Program-made: the position numbers and the translations under genes
The notes under the pieces: generated by a model
Databases searched by the model: none
What the model saw: only the letters and a program-made list of their open reading frames with translations
Told to the model about the DNA's origin: nothing
Source: JAPYTY01 sp036338435
Lineage (GTDB): Bacteria > Acidobacteriota > UBA6911 > RPQK01 > JADFOI01
DNA: 64,000 bases
Reading direction: 5' to 3'
Assembly (NCBI GenBank): GCA_036338435.1
Contig: JAYZCG010000026.1
Span: 1 to 64,000 of the forward strand
In this document: in pieces, positions 26,898-35,578 of the stretch
Layout of the letters: each line of letters starts with the position of its first letter
Numbering within the stretch: position 1 is the stretch's first letter

Positions 26898-27935
26898 TCA
26901 GTTTTTTACATTCTCTGTGAAGTTGACCATGATGTTGGCAACTTCCAGCGGATACTCGTGGTACGGGGCGTGTCCACATTGATTAAAAAAATGGAGTTGG
27001 GCATTGTCGACGGACTTGCTGATTACCTGAAAAAGCTCCGTTGCCATCTCGTGTGTAGCTGAAGGATCGTTATAGCCCCAAAGAACTAAAGTGGGGATTT
27101 TAAGCTGACCCGAAGCGAGCATCTCCAATGTTGAGTCCTTGACTTCATATAGCCACCATCCCGTGCCTGAATTGTTGGCAAGGGCCGGTCTAGCCTCTAC
27201 CTTTTCAGAGTTGAGATCAACGAAGCGCTTTCTGAGTGTTTCCAGTCGTTCCGCTGCCTGTCGTATTTTTGGATGTAGTGCGACCTCCAGTTGGGCCTCA
27301 ATATAATCACTGGTGATATAGGCTTTATTATAGACGTTAGGATTGGCTAGAAGACTTGCCTTAATAGATTCCTTAGTGGGAGGTGGCCCAAGAGGGCGAA
27401 GATTTGGAGTTGAAGGGTTAGGATCTCCAGGAGCTAAGGTATTGCTGTCGAATATTGTCAGGGTTGTGATCAATTCAGGATGATCCATAGCAATGCGGGC
27501 AACAGGCAGACCACCCCTGGAGTGACCAACCAGATGGACACCGTGTAAGCCGAGTGTTTCTATGAAACGATGGATATGCTGGGTGGTGGCTTGCATTGAA
27601 TAGCCGGAGTCCTTTTTGGGATTGTCGGTCAATCCCATGCCCAGTTTATCGACTGCATAGACATGAAAAGACTGCGACAGTATAGGAAAAATTGGCATGA
27701 ACCCGATAGCTCCCCCGGCCATCCCGTAGTGTCCGCCATGGACTAGAATCAATGGTTCTCCGGTCCCTCCTTCAAAATAGCGAGTTTTAATGCCGTCGAT
27801 GTCTATGAATTTAGACTCGCCCATTGGCTGACTCACGCCTGTCACTGTCGAGCAGGTGATGATAATCATTAGTAGTGTTGTAACAGTGGCCATGGTTGTC
27901 GCTAGGTCTTGAAAAGCTTTTTTTGAAAGTTCCAC
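26898..27935 (-). CDS. Exported alpha/beta hydrolase
   Basis: An alpha/beta-hydrolase-fold enzyme, about 345 aa from GTG 27935. Longer frames to 27959 are unlikely because the ribosome site lies inside them. An N-terminal hydrophobic segment (TTLLMIIITCSTVTG) suggests export. The oxyanion loop is LVHGGHYGMAGG, the nucleophile elbow GHSRGGL, and the likely acid and base are in WGYNDPSATHE and FNQCGHAPYHEYP. A lid domain of about 90 residues separates the core halves. Esterase, lactonase or haloalkane-type activity cannot be distinguished. It converges with the amidohydrolase. Confidence 0.82.
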   Translation of the reverse strand: MELSKKAFQDLATTMATVTTLLMIIITCSTVTGVSQPMGESKFIDIDGIKTRYFEGGTGEPLILVHGGHYGMAGGAIGFMPIFPILSQSFHVYAVDKLGMGLTDNPKKDSGYSMQATTQHIHRFIETLGLHGVHLVGHSRGGLPVARIAMDHPELITTLTIFDSNTLAPGDPNPSTPNLRPLGPPPTKESIKASLLANPNVYNKAYITSDYIEAQLEVALHPKIRQAAERLETLRKRFVDLNSEKVEARPALANNSGTGWWLYEVKDSTLEMLASGQLKIPTLVLWGYNDPSATHEMATELFQVISKSVDNAQLHFFNQCGHAPYHEYPLEVANIMVNFTENVKN

Positions 27936-27941
27936 GGAGTA

Positions 27942-27948
27942 CCTCCTC
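27942..27948 (-). promoter_or_regulatory. Shine-Dalgarno site deciding a GTG start
   Basis: GAGGAGG on the minus strand, six bases before GTG 27935. It lies inside the longer frame that begins at ATG 27959, which argues for the GTG as true start of the alpha/beta hydrolase. Confidence 0.75.
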
Positions 27949-28169
27949 AGGGAAAGCATACATAGGGCTAAGAGTAAAATAAAGGCTTCGCATCAGATCC
28001 AAGTTGGTATTTTTAGATTCAGATTCCGAGAGTTTAGATTTGTAGACGAGAACATTAAGAATCTTGCAATTCGAGATCTGTGGGTACTAAAGTGAGTATG
28101 TTGCTTACGAACTGGTTGTTACAAATCAGTTCCGTTTGACACTACGTATGAGTTTGGAGGTGAGTCTTT

Positions 28170-28376
28170 ATGAGGGCAGAAAACTACCGAAAAGAAAAAA
28201 AAGAAGTACGGGGCAAGACGGTAAATGTGACCAGTTATAAAATTGGGGAACGTTATTTTTGTCACATAGACAATGTGAATCCTGGGGTGACCATCGCACG
28301 CACTCAAGGAGCTTCAAGGGAGGAGGCCCAGCAGTTAGCCCTTCAAAAGGTTTATGAAAGATTCGAAATATACTAG
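28170..28376 (+). CDS. Small conserved-looking hypothetical protein (68 aa)
   Basis: A short basic and acidic soluble protein of unknown function. It is preceded by GGAGGTGAG eight or so bases before ATG 28170, which argues that it is translated. The sequence starts with a charged stretch (KEKKEVRGKTVNV), then beta-prone YKIGERYFCHIDNVNPGV, then a helix REEAQQLALQKVYERF. This beta-then-helix plan with one Cys does not match a family I can name. It is followed after 75 bp by the HEAT-repeat gene in the same direction. Confidence 0.65.
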   Translation: MRAENYRKEKKEVRGKTVNVTSYKIGERYFCHIDNVNPGVTIARTQGASREEAQQLALQKVYERFEIY

Positions 28377-28451
28377 ATAGACCACGAACTTTCTGAGCCG
28401 AGTCAGAGGCGTCTGTTAGTCTGAGGAGGTCCCGGAAGGAGCTAGATCATT

Positions 28452-29813
28452 ATGTGTATCTGTAGAAAACTGCTCTGCGGAGTCGTTGTCTGGACGGTAG
28501 CGTTGGGGGTGTTCCCAGCGTGGGCACAGCAAGAGCAGAGGTTAAGAAGTATTGACGGTCTTATCTATGACTTGAGTCATCCTGATGGTGATCGGAGAAA
28601 GACCTCGGCTAAACTGTTGGGACAACACAAGGATAGTCGGGCGGTGCCGGGTTTAATTAAGCTAGCCGCAGATGAAGATGGACTGATCCGCATGTCTGCC
28701 GTTCGCGCACTCGTTCAAATCAATGATCTGCGCGCTTTGGATACCTATGTTCGCTTAAGCCATGATTCAAGAAAAGATGTTCAGGCAAAGGCTATTGAGG
28801 GCATTATCAGTGTTCATACTCTGGGGGGCAGGGGACTTGTAACAAATTTGAAAAAATTAGTGGGAACAGTCAATCCCTTTGGTGATGATTACAATCCCCT
28901 CATTGTTGAGCCATATGTTGTGGTTAGGCAGGATGTCCAGGATGCGTTGGCTGCACTACTCTTATGGCAGGATGAAGCGATTCGGAGAAATGCCGTGATT
29001 GCACTGGGCATTTTGCGGGCTCATTCAGTTCTTCAACCCATGGTAAATGCCCTTACAAATGAAACTAGAAAAAGTGTCAAAGTAGAGTTGATTCGTGCCT
29101 TTTACAAGATAGGGGATCCCTCTGTGGGTTCGGTTCTTATCCCACTCATTGCAGATCCCGACAAAAAGATTCACGATGAGGCGATCTTTGCTCTGGGTCG
29201 TCTCCGGGTATTTGAGGCGGTTCCTCAACTGAAGAAACTCTATGAATCTGGTGTAGAGGAGAGGAGAAAAATATTAGGGTTTGTACCCGTGAGTGGCAGA
29301 GATGATTTACAGAAAAAACTTCTGGAAGCGCTTGCCTATATTGGTGATCCCAGTTGCAGGGATTTATTTTTAAGTATTCTGACTGATTCTCGTGAACTGT
29401 ATCGCCTTCATGCTGCCGAGGGGTTAGGTCGAATTGGCGATTCAAGTTATGTAACCCGTGTGGGGCAACAGTACCTTAGGGAGAGATCTGCCAGGGTAAA
29501 GTTAGCCTTGAATTATGCCCTGTACCATTTGGAACGTGAAGAGCATTTAATAGAGATTGTTAAAAATCTAGATAAGGACCAAGCGTATTACTACCTGCTG
29601 GAAATGAATGCTAAGGATGTACCACAACTATATCCCTATCTAAAGGAAGCCGATTCCTCCATTCGTATAAGATTGCTTGAAATTACAGGTTTGCGGGGCG
29701 ATCTATCTGCAGTTCCCATCATCCAGGAAATAGCCGAAAGCCCCAATAAGGAACTCGCTTCTGCAGCGAATTTGGCCTTGCGGAGAATTTTGGGGCGTTC
29801 CTCGGCAAACTAG
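28452..29813 (+). CDS. Exported HEAT-repeat protein
   Basis: A 453-aa protein with a signal peptide (VVVWTVALGVFPAWAQQ, cleavage near residue 25) and then tandem alpha-helical HEAT/PBS-lyase-type repeats to the end. Repeat signatures such as AVPGLIKLAADEDGLIRMSA, IRRNAVIALGILRA, VLIPLIADPDKKIHDEA and YRLHAAEGLGRIGDSS recur about every 32-37 residues. Such solenoids bind proteins and have no catalytic residues. It likely acts in the periplasm as a scaffold. GGAAGGAG lies before the ATG. Partner unknown. Confidence 0.85.
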   Translation: MCICRKLLCGVVVWTVALGVFPAWAQQEQRLRSIDGLIYDLSHPDGDRRKTSAKLLGQHKDSRAVPGLIKLAADEDGLIRMSAVRALVQINDLRALDTYVRLSHDSRKDVQAKAIEGIISVHTLGGRGLVTNLKKLVGTVNPFGDDYNPLIVEPYVVVRQDVQDALAALLLWQDEAIRRNAVIALGILRAHSVLQPMVNALTNETRKSVKVELIRAFYKIGDPSVGSVLIPLIADPDKKIHDEAIFALGRLRVFEAVPQLKKLYESGVEERRKILGFVPVSGRDDLQKKLLEALAYIGDPSCRDLFLSILTDSRELYRLHAAEGLGRIGDSSYVTRVGQQYLRERSARVKLALNYALYHLEREEHLIEIVKNLDKDQAYYYLLEMNAKDVPQLYPYLKEADSSIRIRLLEITGLRGDLSAVPIIQEIAESPNKELASAANLALRRILGRSSAN

Positions 29814-29902
29814 TGGCTATAGCGGCTTATAAAGTAGGCTTAAACTTATAGCAACGGTAAGGCTTTACAATCCCTTCGTCGCATGGAGACATATTCATAG
29901 AA

Positions 29903-31372
29903 CTACTTAATGTTTAGTTCTTTCCATAGTTCGTCCACTCTGGACTTCACTTCTTCAGACATAGTTATTTCATCTGGCCATACCCGTTGAAATCCTTCTT
30001 GTGTCCATTTTCGGGTGGCATCGATTCCCATTTTAGAGCCAAAGTTAGGAAGGCGAGAGGCATGATCCAGTGAATCAATTGGGCCTAGGGTAAATTGTAT
30101 GTCGCGTTCGGGATCAATGTTGTTGAGGGTTTTCCATGCCACTTCTGCATAGTTACGAAGATCTATTCCTTCATCTAGTACTATGATGCATTTTGAGAAC
30201 ATGGCTTGGCCCATTCCCCAGAGAGCACTCATGACTTTTCTGGCATGACCTGGATAGCGTTTGTCAATATCAACGAGTAGAAGGTTGTGGAATATTCCCT
30301 CGAAAGGCATATGAATATCTTTGATTTCTGGTAGAGGTTTCTGCAGTAGAGGAAGCATGATGCGTTCAACCGCAGCGCCCATGTAGCAGTCTTCTTGCGG
30401 AGGTTTACCGACGATTATGGTCTGATAGATAGGGTTCTTTCTATGTGTAATGCAATTAACATGGAAAATAGGATAATCATCAGCAAGGGAGTAGAAGCCT
30501 GTATGATCACCAAAGGGGCCCTCTGTTTTCAATTCATCGAGATCCACATAGCCTTCTAAGACAATTTCAGAATTGGCCGGAACTTCTAGGTCAACCGTTT
30601 TACATGGAACCATTTCAACTGGTTTGCGGCGAAGAAATCCTGCAAAAATCATCTCATCTATATTGTCGGGCAACGGAACAATGCCTGAAAAAGTAACAGC
30701 AGGGTCGGATCCTATAGCTACTGCAACTTCAATACGCCGTCCGTTTCCAAGAGTATTCTTTGCTTTCTGCGCCTCTCGGAAGTGGTGAGCCCCGTGTTTG
30801 TGGATCTGCCAGTGCATCGCAGTTGTGGTTTCGTCAAAAACCTGCATCCTATAGACTCCACAGTTACGTTTGTCGTTTTCAGGATTTTTGCTAAAAACTA
30901 ACGGCAGAGTGATGAACCTACCGCCATCCTGTGGCCAACATTGAAGAATGGGAAATTCTAATAGAGAGAAGTTTTTTGTTTTAACTACTTCCTGACAAAC
31001 TCCTGTGCTAACAGTTTTTGGAAAGAAACGATTCAAATCAGCAAGCTTGGGAAGCATGCTAAGTTTATCCAGGATGCCCCCAGGCACGTGGATCTCCAAA
31101 AGGTCTTCCATGCGTTTTGTTATCTCGTCTAGTGAATCCACTCCCAGAGATAAATTCATGCGTCGATAAGAACCGTAGCTGTTGATCAACACAGGGTGGT
31201 TTGAACCCTTAGGTCTCTCAAAAAGTAGTGCTGGGCCATTATTTTTAGATACTCGATCGGTGACCTCTGGGATTTCAAGAATTGGATCCACTTCAGTTTG
31301 GATGCGTAGCAACTCTTTTTCCTTCTCTAGACGTTTGATAAAGGACCTTAGGTCTGCGTATGGGTAACTCAT
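29903..31372 (-). CDS. ubiD: UbiD family decarboxylase (quinone biosynthesis type)
   Basis: A prenylated-FMN-dependent non-oxidative decarboxylase, 489 aa, close in length to E. coli UbiD. Visible features are YADLRSFIKRLEKEKELLRI at the N-terminus, CGVYRMQVFD with the conserved Arg (R175), AMHWQIHKHGAHHF near 185, and the acidic pair E284/D289 in TEGPFGDHTGFY. The last matches UbiD proper, so a role in ubiquinone or menaquinone synthesis is likely. The prFMN maker UbiX is not in the window. A more divergent family member lies at 35579. Confidence 0.88.
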   Translation of the reverse strand: MSYPYADLRSFIKRLEKEKELLRIQTEVDPILEIPEVTDRVSKNNGPALLFERPKGSNHPVLINSYGSYRRMNLSLGVDSLDEITKRMEDLLEIHVPGGILDKLSMLPKLADLNRFFPKTVSTGVCQEVVKTKNFSLLEFPILQCWPQDGGRFITLPLVFSKNPENDKRNCGVYRMQVFDETTTAMHWQIHKHGAHHFREAQKAKNTLGNGRRIEVAVAIGSDPAVTFSGIVPLPDNIDEMIFAGFLRRKPVEMVPCKTVDLEVPANSEIVLEGYVDLDELKTEGPFGDHTGFYSLADDYPIFHVNCITHRKNPIYQTIIVGKPPQEDCYMGAAVERIMLPLLQKPLPEIKDIHMPFEGIFHNLLLVDIDKRYPGHARKVMSALWGMGQAMFSKCIIVLDEGIDLRNYAEVAWKTLNNIDPERDIQFTLGPIDSLDHASRLPNFGSKMGIDATRKWTQEGFQRVWPDEITMSEEVKSRVDELWKELNIK

Positions 31373-31629
31373 GGTTTTGTCGCGGTCTCCGCAAGTTTTA
31401 AAAACGGGTCATTTGGTATGAGAACATGTGATTTAGACAATGTCAAAATTGGAATTCTATGATGGTGTCAGAATCCCAGTGGCTATTGCTTGGCAAAAAT
31501 GGAATATTTTTAGTTTTCATTATTTGATTAAGCCACCTGCATGCTGGGGGCTTACATGATATTGTGCGGTCTTAATAGATTGAGCGGTCAAATGTAGTCC
31601 GATATTGCTAGATAAAAGGGGTACGTACT

Positions 31630-32499
31630 TTGTCTGAGACGGAGCTTTTAGTGGGTGCACATATGTCCATTGCTGGAGGAACCCCTTTGGCCCTGAAGCG
31701 TGCCCAACAAGCAGATTGCCGAGTACTTCAAATCTTCGTAAAAAATAACAACCGGTGGGTGGGGAAGTTGATTAGTGAAGAAGAAGTGGACACCTTTCGG
31801 AAAGATTGGAAACGCTCAATGATCCAAGACATAGTGGCTCATGACTGTTATCTAATCAACCTTGCTTCTCCTCGGGATGTATTGTGGCGGCAATCGATTG
31901 ATGCCTTGGTTGATGAACTAGATCGTTGCGATCGACTGGGATTAAGTTACCTGGTTGTGCATCCCGGTTCACATATGGGGACGGGGGAGGCACAGGGAGT
32001 TCGTCGTATTGCACATGCCATAGATTGTGTTCATCAAGAAAGGAACTGGAAGGTCCAAATCGCCTTGGAGACAACAGCGGGACAAGGAACGAGCGTGGGC
32101 TATCGCTTCGAACACTTGCGCGATATCATTGGGTCGATTAGTCATTCCGACCGGATTGCTATTTGTGTAGATACCTGCCACATCTTTGCTGCAGGATATG
32201 ACATTCGGAAAGAGGAGGATTATCAAAAGACAATGGAGAACTTTGATCAGAATATTGGGTTAGATAGGCTGCGTGTTTTCCACTTCAACGATAGCAAGCG
32301 GAAGTGTGGAGTACGGGTCGATCGTCATGAACACATCGGTCAGGGAGAGATTGGTATTTCTGGATTCTCTTGGATCCTTAATGATAATCGGTTTGCCAAG
32401 GTGCCCAAAATTTTGGAAACACCCAAGGGAAAAACGCACAGGGAAGACAAAAGAAACTTGAGGGTGTTGAGATCACTTGTGCGGGAGGATTCCGCATAA
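31630..32499 (+). CDS. nfo: Endonuclease IV (AP endonuclease family 2)
   Basis: Zinc-dependent TIM-barrel enzyme that cuts at abasic sites in base-excision repair, 289 aa. Metal ligands are recognisable in GAHMSIAGG (His11), VVHPGSHMG, ALETTAGQGT, CVDTCHIFAAGYDI, HFNDSK and DRHEHIGQGEIG. The start is TTG 31630, with AGGGG at 31616-31620; an internal ATG at His-Met would remove the first strand and metal His. It stands alone between the UbiD gene and the TRAP cluster, with no operon partner. Confidence 0.95.
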   Translation: MSETELLVGAHMSIAGGTPLALKRAQQADCRVLQIFVKNNNRWVGKLISEEEVDTFRKDWKRSMIQDIVAHDCYLINLASPRDVLWRQSIDALVDELDRCDRLGLSYLVVHPGSHMGTGEAQGVRRIAHAIDCVHQERNWKVQIALETTAGQGTSVGYRFEHLRDIIGSISHSDRIAICVDTCHIFAAGYDIRKEEDYQKTMENFDQNIGLDRLRVFHFNDSKRKCGVRVDRHEHIGQGEIGISGFSWILNDNRFAKVPKILETPKGKTHREDKRNLRVLRSLVREDSA

Positions 32500-32644
32500 A
32501 GATTGTAGGTGTTCGAGCCATATACGTCATATTGATACTACACCTAAATTAAGTAAAACTCGTGTTGTCATGATAGTACAACGACTCTCACCTTTTACAT
32601 TTTGTACGTGATCCGGTAGGTTTTAGATTGAGGAGGAGGGATAT

Positions 32645-33616
32645 ATGAAAAACTCACTTAAGTGTGGAGCATTGTTATTGTTGTTGATGGGAATCCTAGC
32701 TTGCAGTGGTGAAGAAGGCAATCGAAGCACTGTAGTCACTCTAGCCTCATCTCCTCCGGGAGGCATGTGGTATGTCGTTGGTGGTGTGCTTACAGATATG
32801 ATCACCGATTCGGTACCCAAACTCCGTGCAATTTCAGAGGTTACCAGTGGAGCTGTTGAGAATGTGCGTTTGGTTGGAACCGGTCAATCTGACATGGGTT
32901 TTGCTATTGTGAAGCTAGCACGACAGGGATTTAGGGGTGATCCTCCATTCAATCAGGCCTTTCCAGATCTCAGAATGCTGTACGCTAGTGTTGAAGTGGG
33001 AAGACTTCACATGATTGTGTTGAAGAATTCTCCCCTCAAAGACATTTGTGATGTGAAAGGATATAGAGTGGCTGTGGGGCCTTCTGGACATGGTAGCATT
33101 CCGAATTTAAGGGAAATTTTTTCTTCGGGATGCAACTTTTCCTTCGATGATATTACTCCTGTATACCTCCCATATGGCCAGTCTTTGACCACGTTGGGCG
33201 ACAAAAGAGTCGATGCTGCAGTGCTCTACGTGTCACCACCTGTAGCGGCTATTAGTGAGTTTGGGGCTAGGCACGATTATCGTATCCTTCCCGTTTCACA
33301 GGAAGTCCGGGATCAAATCATCAATGCTTTTCCTTACTACGTTAATATAACGGTGCCGGCCGATGCCTATCAGCAGCTTACTGAAGATATTCCTACTGTT
33401 GGTACTGCTAATGGAGTAGTTGTCAATGCAAATCTCCCCAGCGACATTGTCTATCAAGTTATCAAAGCTACCTTTGAGAACCTGGATGTATTACGTCGGA
33501 GTCATCCAACACTTGAAAACTTTAGTGTGGACAATGCTTCTAAGGGTGGACTTATTCCTTACCATGAGGGGGCCATTCGCTATTACAAAGAACAGGGTGT
33601 TTGGACTGAGCCATAA
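32645..33616 (+). CDS. TAXI family TRAP transporter solute-binding lipoprotein
   Basis: Extracytoplasmic receptor of a TRAP importer, 323 aa. Lipobox GILAC places the lipidated Cys at residue 20, so the protein is membrane-anchored. The TAXI-type sequence SSPPGGMWYVVGG near residue 38 matches the family consensus for ligand contact. LVGTGQSDMGFAIVKLARQG near 76, GYRVAVGPSGHGS near 139 and RVDAAVLYVSPPVAAI near 186 also fit. GAGGAGGAGG lies before the ATG. The permease follows after 53 bp. The family is known for glutamate and other carboxylic acids; the ligand here is unknown. Confidence 0.9.
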   Translation: MKNSLKCGALLLLLMGILACSGEEGNRSTVVTLASSPPGGMWYVVGGVLTDMITDSVPKLRAISEVTSGAVENVRLVGTGQSDMGFAIVKLARQGFRGDPPFNQAFPDLRMLYASVEVGRLHMIVLKNSPLKDICDVKGYRVAVGPSGHGSIPNLREIFSSGCNFSFDDITPVYLPYGQSLTTLGDKRVDAAVLYVSPPVAAISEFGARHDYRILPVSQEVRDQIINAFPYYVNITVPADAYQQLTEDIPTVGTANGVVVNANLPSDIVYQVIKATFENLDVLRRSHPTLENFSVDNASKGGLIPYHEGAIRYYKEQGVWTEP

Positions 33617-33669
33617 TTTTTTTGCTTTGCAGCAGAAGGGGCATTAGCTTTTACTAGGTAACTGTCAAA

Positions 33670-35424
33670 GTGAACGACATATTGACTCGGCATAGTTTTT
33701 GGCAAGTAGTTGTTAGATTTTTATTGATTAGCACCTCCGTTTTTGCCCTCTACGCCAATGCTTTCAGTACTCTGGCTCCCAACTATAACCGCATGGTGCA
33801 TTGGGGGCTGTTAGGTACTGCTATTTTTTTGATTTATGGCAGCAATCGATCCATCAAAAGCACTCCGGGATGGTCGGGATTAGTCTTGTCTAGCCTTTTC
33901 TTTGCTTCCACGGTTTTTGTAATTCTGGACTGGCAACTGTACATTGAGCGAACTGGATTGATCACTGGGTGGGAACTGGTAGGAGGCTGCGTGATGATGG
34001 TACTCGTACTAGAGGCCACGCGCCGAACAATTGGGTGGTTTCTCCCTCTGCTAGTGACAGTATTTATCCTGTATGGCATGTTCGGACAATTTGCCCCTGG
34101 TATTTTTCTTCACAAGGGATATACGCTTTCACGTCTAGTGGGTGCGCTATACATGGGTAGTAGTGGAATCTACGGCCTTCCCATGGAGATTTCCTCTACC
34201 TATGTCATCATGTTCGTACTGTTTGGAATGTTGTTGACCCGTTCCGGAGGAGATCGCTGGTTTATTGATTTAAGTTATGCCTTGACGGGGCGGTTCCGAG
34301 GTGGTCCTGCACTTACCGCAATTTTTTCCAGTGCGATCATGGGAATGCTATCCGGTTCCCCCGTAGCCAATGTTGTAACCAGTGGCAATTTCACCATCCC
34401 CTTGATGAAGAAGATTGGGTTTGAGGCCCGAATAGCAGGTGCGATTGAGGCCGTCGCTTCAGCTGGAGGTATGTTTACGCCTCCTTTGATGGGCGCTGGG
34501 GCATTTATAATTGCAGAGTTCTTACACATCGAATATGTGGAAGTTGCTAAAGCAGCCTTGTTACCCGCGTTCTTATATTTTATTTCACTAATGGCAGTCG
34601 TCTACTTTATATCTTGGCGACAGGATCTTCGGGTTAGCTCTGATGAAAGCTTGCCTAAAATGTCCAATACTTTGGGCCAGTATGGGCACATGATGCCGCC
34701 ACTAATTATTTTGGTAGTTCTTATATTTAATGGACGTAGTTTGATGTCTGCAGCTTTTTGGGCCATGGGCCTCACGGTCGGGCTTTCCTTGGTGCGTGCT
34801 CATACACGAATCACTATTTCCAAGATCATCGAGGCGTTTGAAGATGCTGGCAGACAAGTTATTCCGATCGCTGTGGCCTGTGGATCTGCTGGAATTATTG
34901 TTGGCATCATAAGTCTAACGGGTCTGGGCTTTACCATTTCTGGAGCACTCACCGGTATGGCTGAAGGACAGCCTGTACTTTTGCTTTTTGTGGCTATGGG
35001 AGCTTCACTGTGCCTCGGTATGGCCGTTCCTCCGACAGCAGTGTATATAATTATGGCAGGTCTGACGGTTCCGGCGATGGTGGAAGCTGGCTTTGCGCCT
35101 TTGGCCTCCCATTTTTTCATCTTTTTCTGTAGTACGATTGGATGTATTACTCCTCCTGTAGCACTTGCTGCTTATGCGGCAGCAGCTATTGCTCGCTCTC
35201 CTGTAACTCCCACCGGATTTGCAGCTTTTCGTCTGGGAATCGCTGGATACTTGATTCCCTTTTTGGTAATGTACCGGCCCGAACTTATGATGACAGGCGA
35301 ATTGGGAACAACAGTTGTTTCAGTATTGATCTCATTGGCTATTATTCTAACTGCTGCTTTTGGGCTTCAGTTTTTGGCACATCTTTGGGGGGTGGTGGTA
35401 GAAAAACGGAATGCTTCGCCATGA
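33670..35424 (+). CDS. TRAP transporter fused permease (4TM-12TM, TAXI type)
   Basis: Membrane part of the TRAP system, 584 aa, with the small (DctQ-like) and large (DctM-like) subunits joined in one chain. Helices 1-4 lie within residues 12-130. The DctM-like part begins near 140 and carries GGPALTAIFSSAIMGMLSGSPVANVV near 215, EAVASAGGMFTPPLMGAGAFI near 260 and AMGASLCLGMAVPPTAVYIIMA near 440. These glycine and proline-rich motifs are typical. Start is GTG 33670. It works with the lipoprotein upstream, using an ion gradient to import the substrate. Confidence 0.92.
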   Translation: MNDILTRHSFWQVVVRFLLISTSVFALYANAFSTLAPNYNRMVHWGLLGTAIFLIYGSNRSIKSTPGWSGLVLSSLFFASTVFVILDWQLYIERTGLITGWELVGGCVMMVLVLEATRRTIGWFLPLLVTVFILYGMFGQFAPGIFLHKGYTLSRLVGALYMGSSGIYGLPMEISSTYVIMFVLFGMLLTRSGGDRWFIDLSYALTGRFRGGPALTAIFSSAIMGMLSGSPVANVVTSGNFTIPLMKKIGFEARIAGAIEAVASAGGMFTPPLMGAGAFIIAEFLHIEYVEVAKAALLPAFLYFISLMAVVYFISWRQDLRVSSDESLPKMSNTLGQYGHMMPPLIILVVLIFNGRSLMSAAFWAMGLTVGLSLVRAHTRITISKIIEAFEDAGRQVIPIAVACGSAGIIVGIISLTGLGFTISGALTGMAEGQPVLLLFVAMGASLCLGMAVPPTAVYIIMAGLTVPAMVEAGFAPLASHFFIFFCSTIGCITPPVALAAYAAAAIARSPVTPTGFAAFRLGIAGYLIPFLVMYRPELMMTGELGTTVVSVLISLAIILTAAFGLQFLAHLWGVVVEKRNASP

Positions 35425-35578
35425 TTTTTTCTCAAATTTATATCTTTGTGAGTTGATTTGATAATGCTACAGTGCAGAGTGAATGCGTGGATTTACTTGC
35501 AATACGACAGTGTTGCCGGATGGCTGTATGACATAATGAAGTTTTGCAGTCCCGTTCGATTGAAGGAGAACCCAACTC

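Noticed and set aside
28109..28132. Six-bp inverted repeat (GAACTG/CAGTTC) before the 68-residue gene
   Set aside because: Short arms with a 12-nt loop; expected by chance in this AT-rich spacer.
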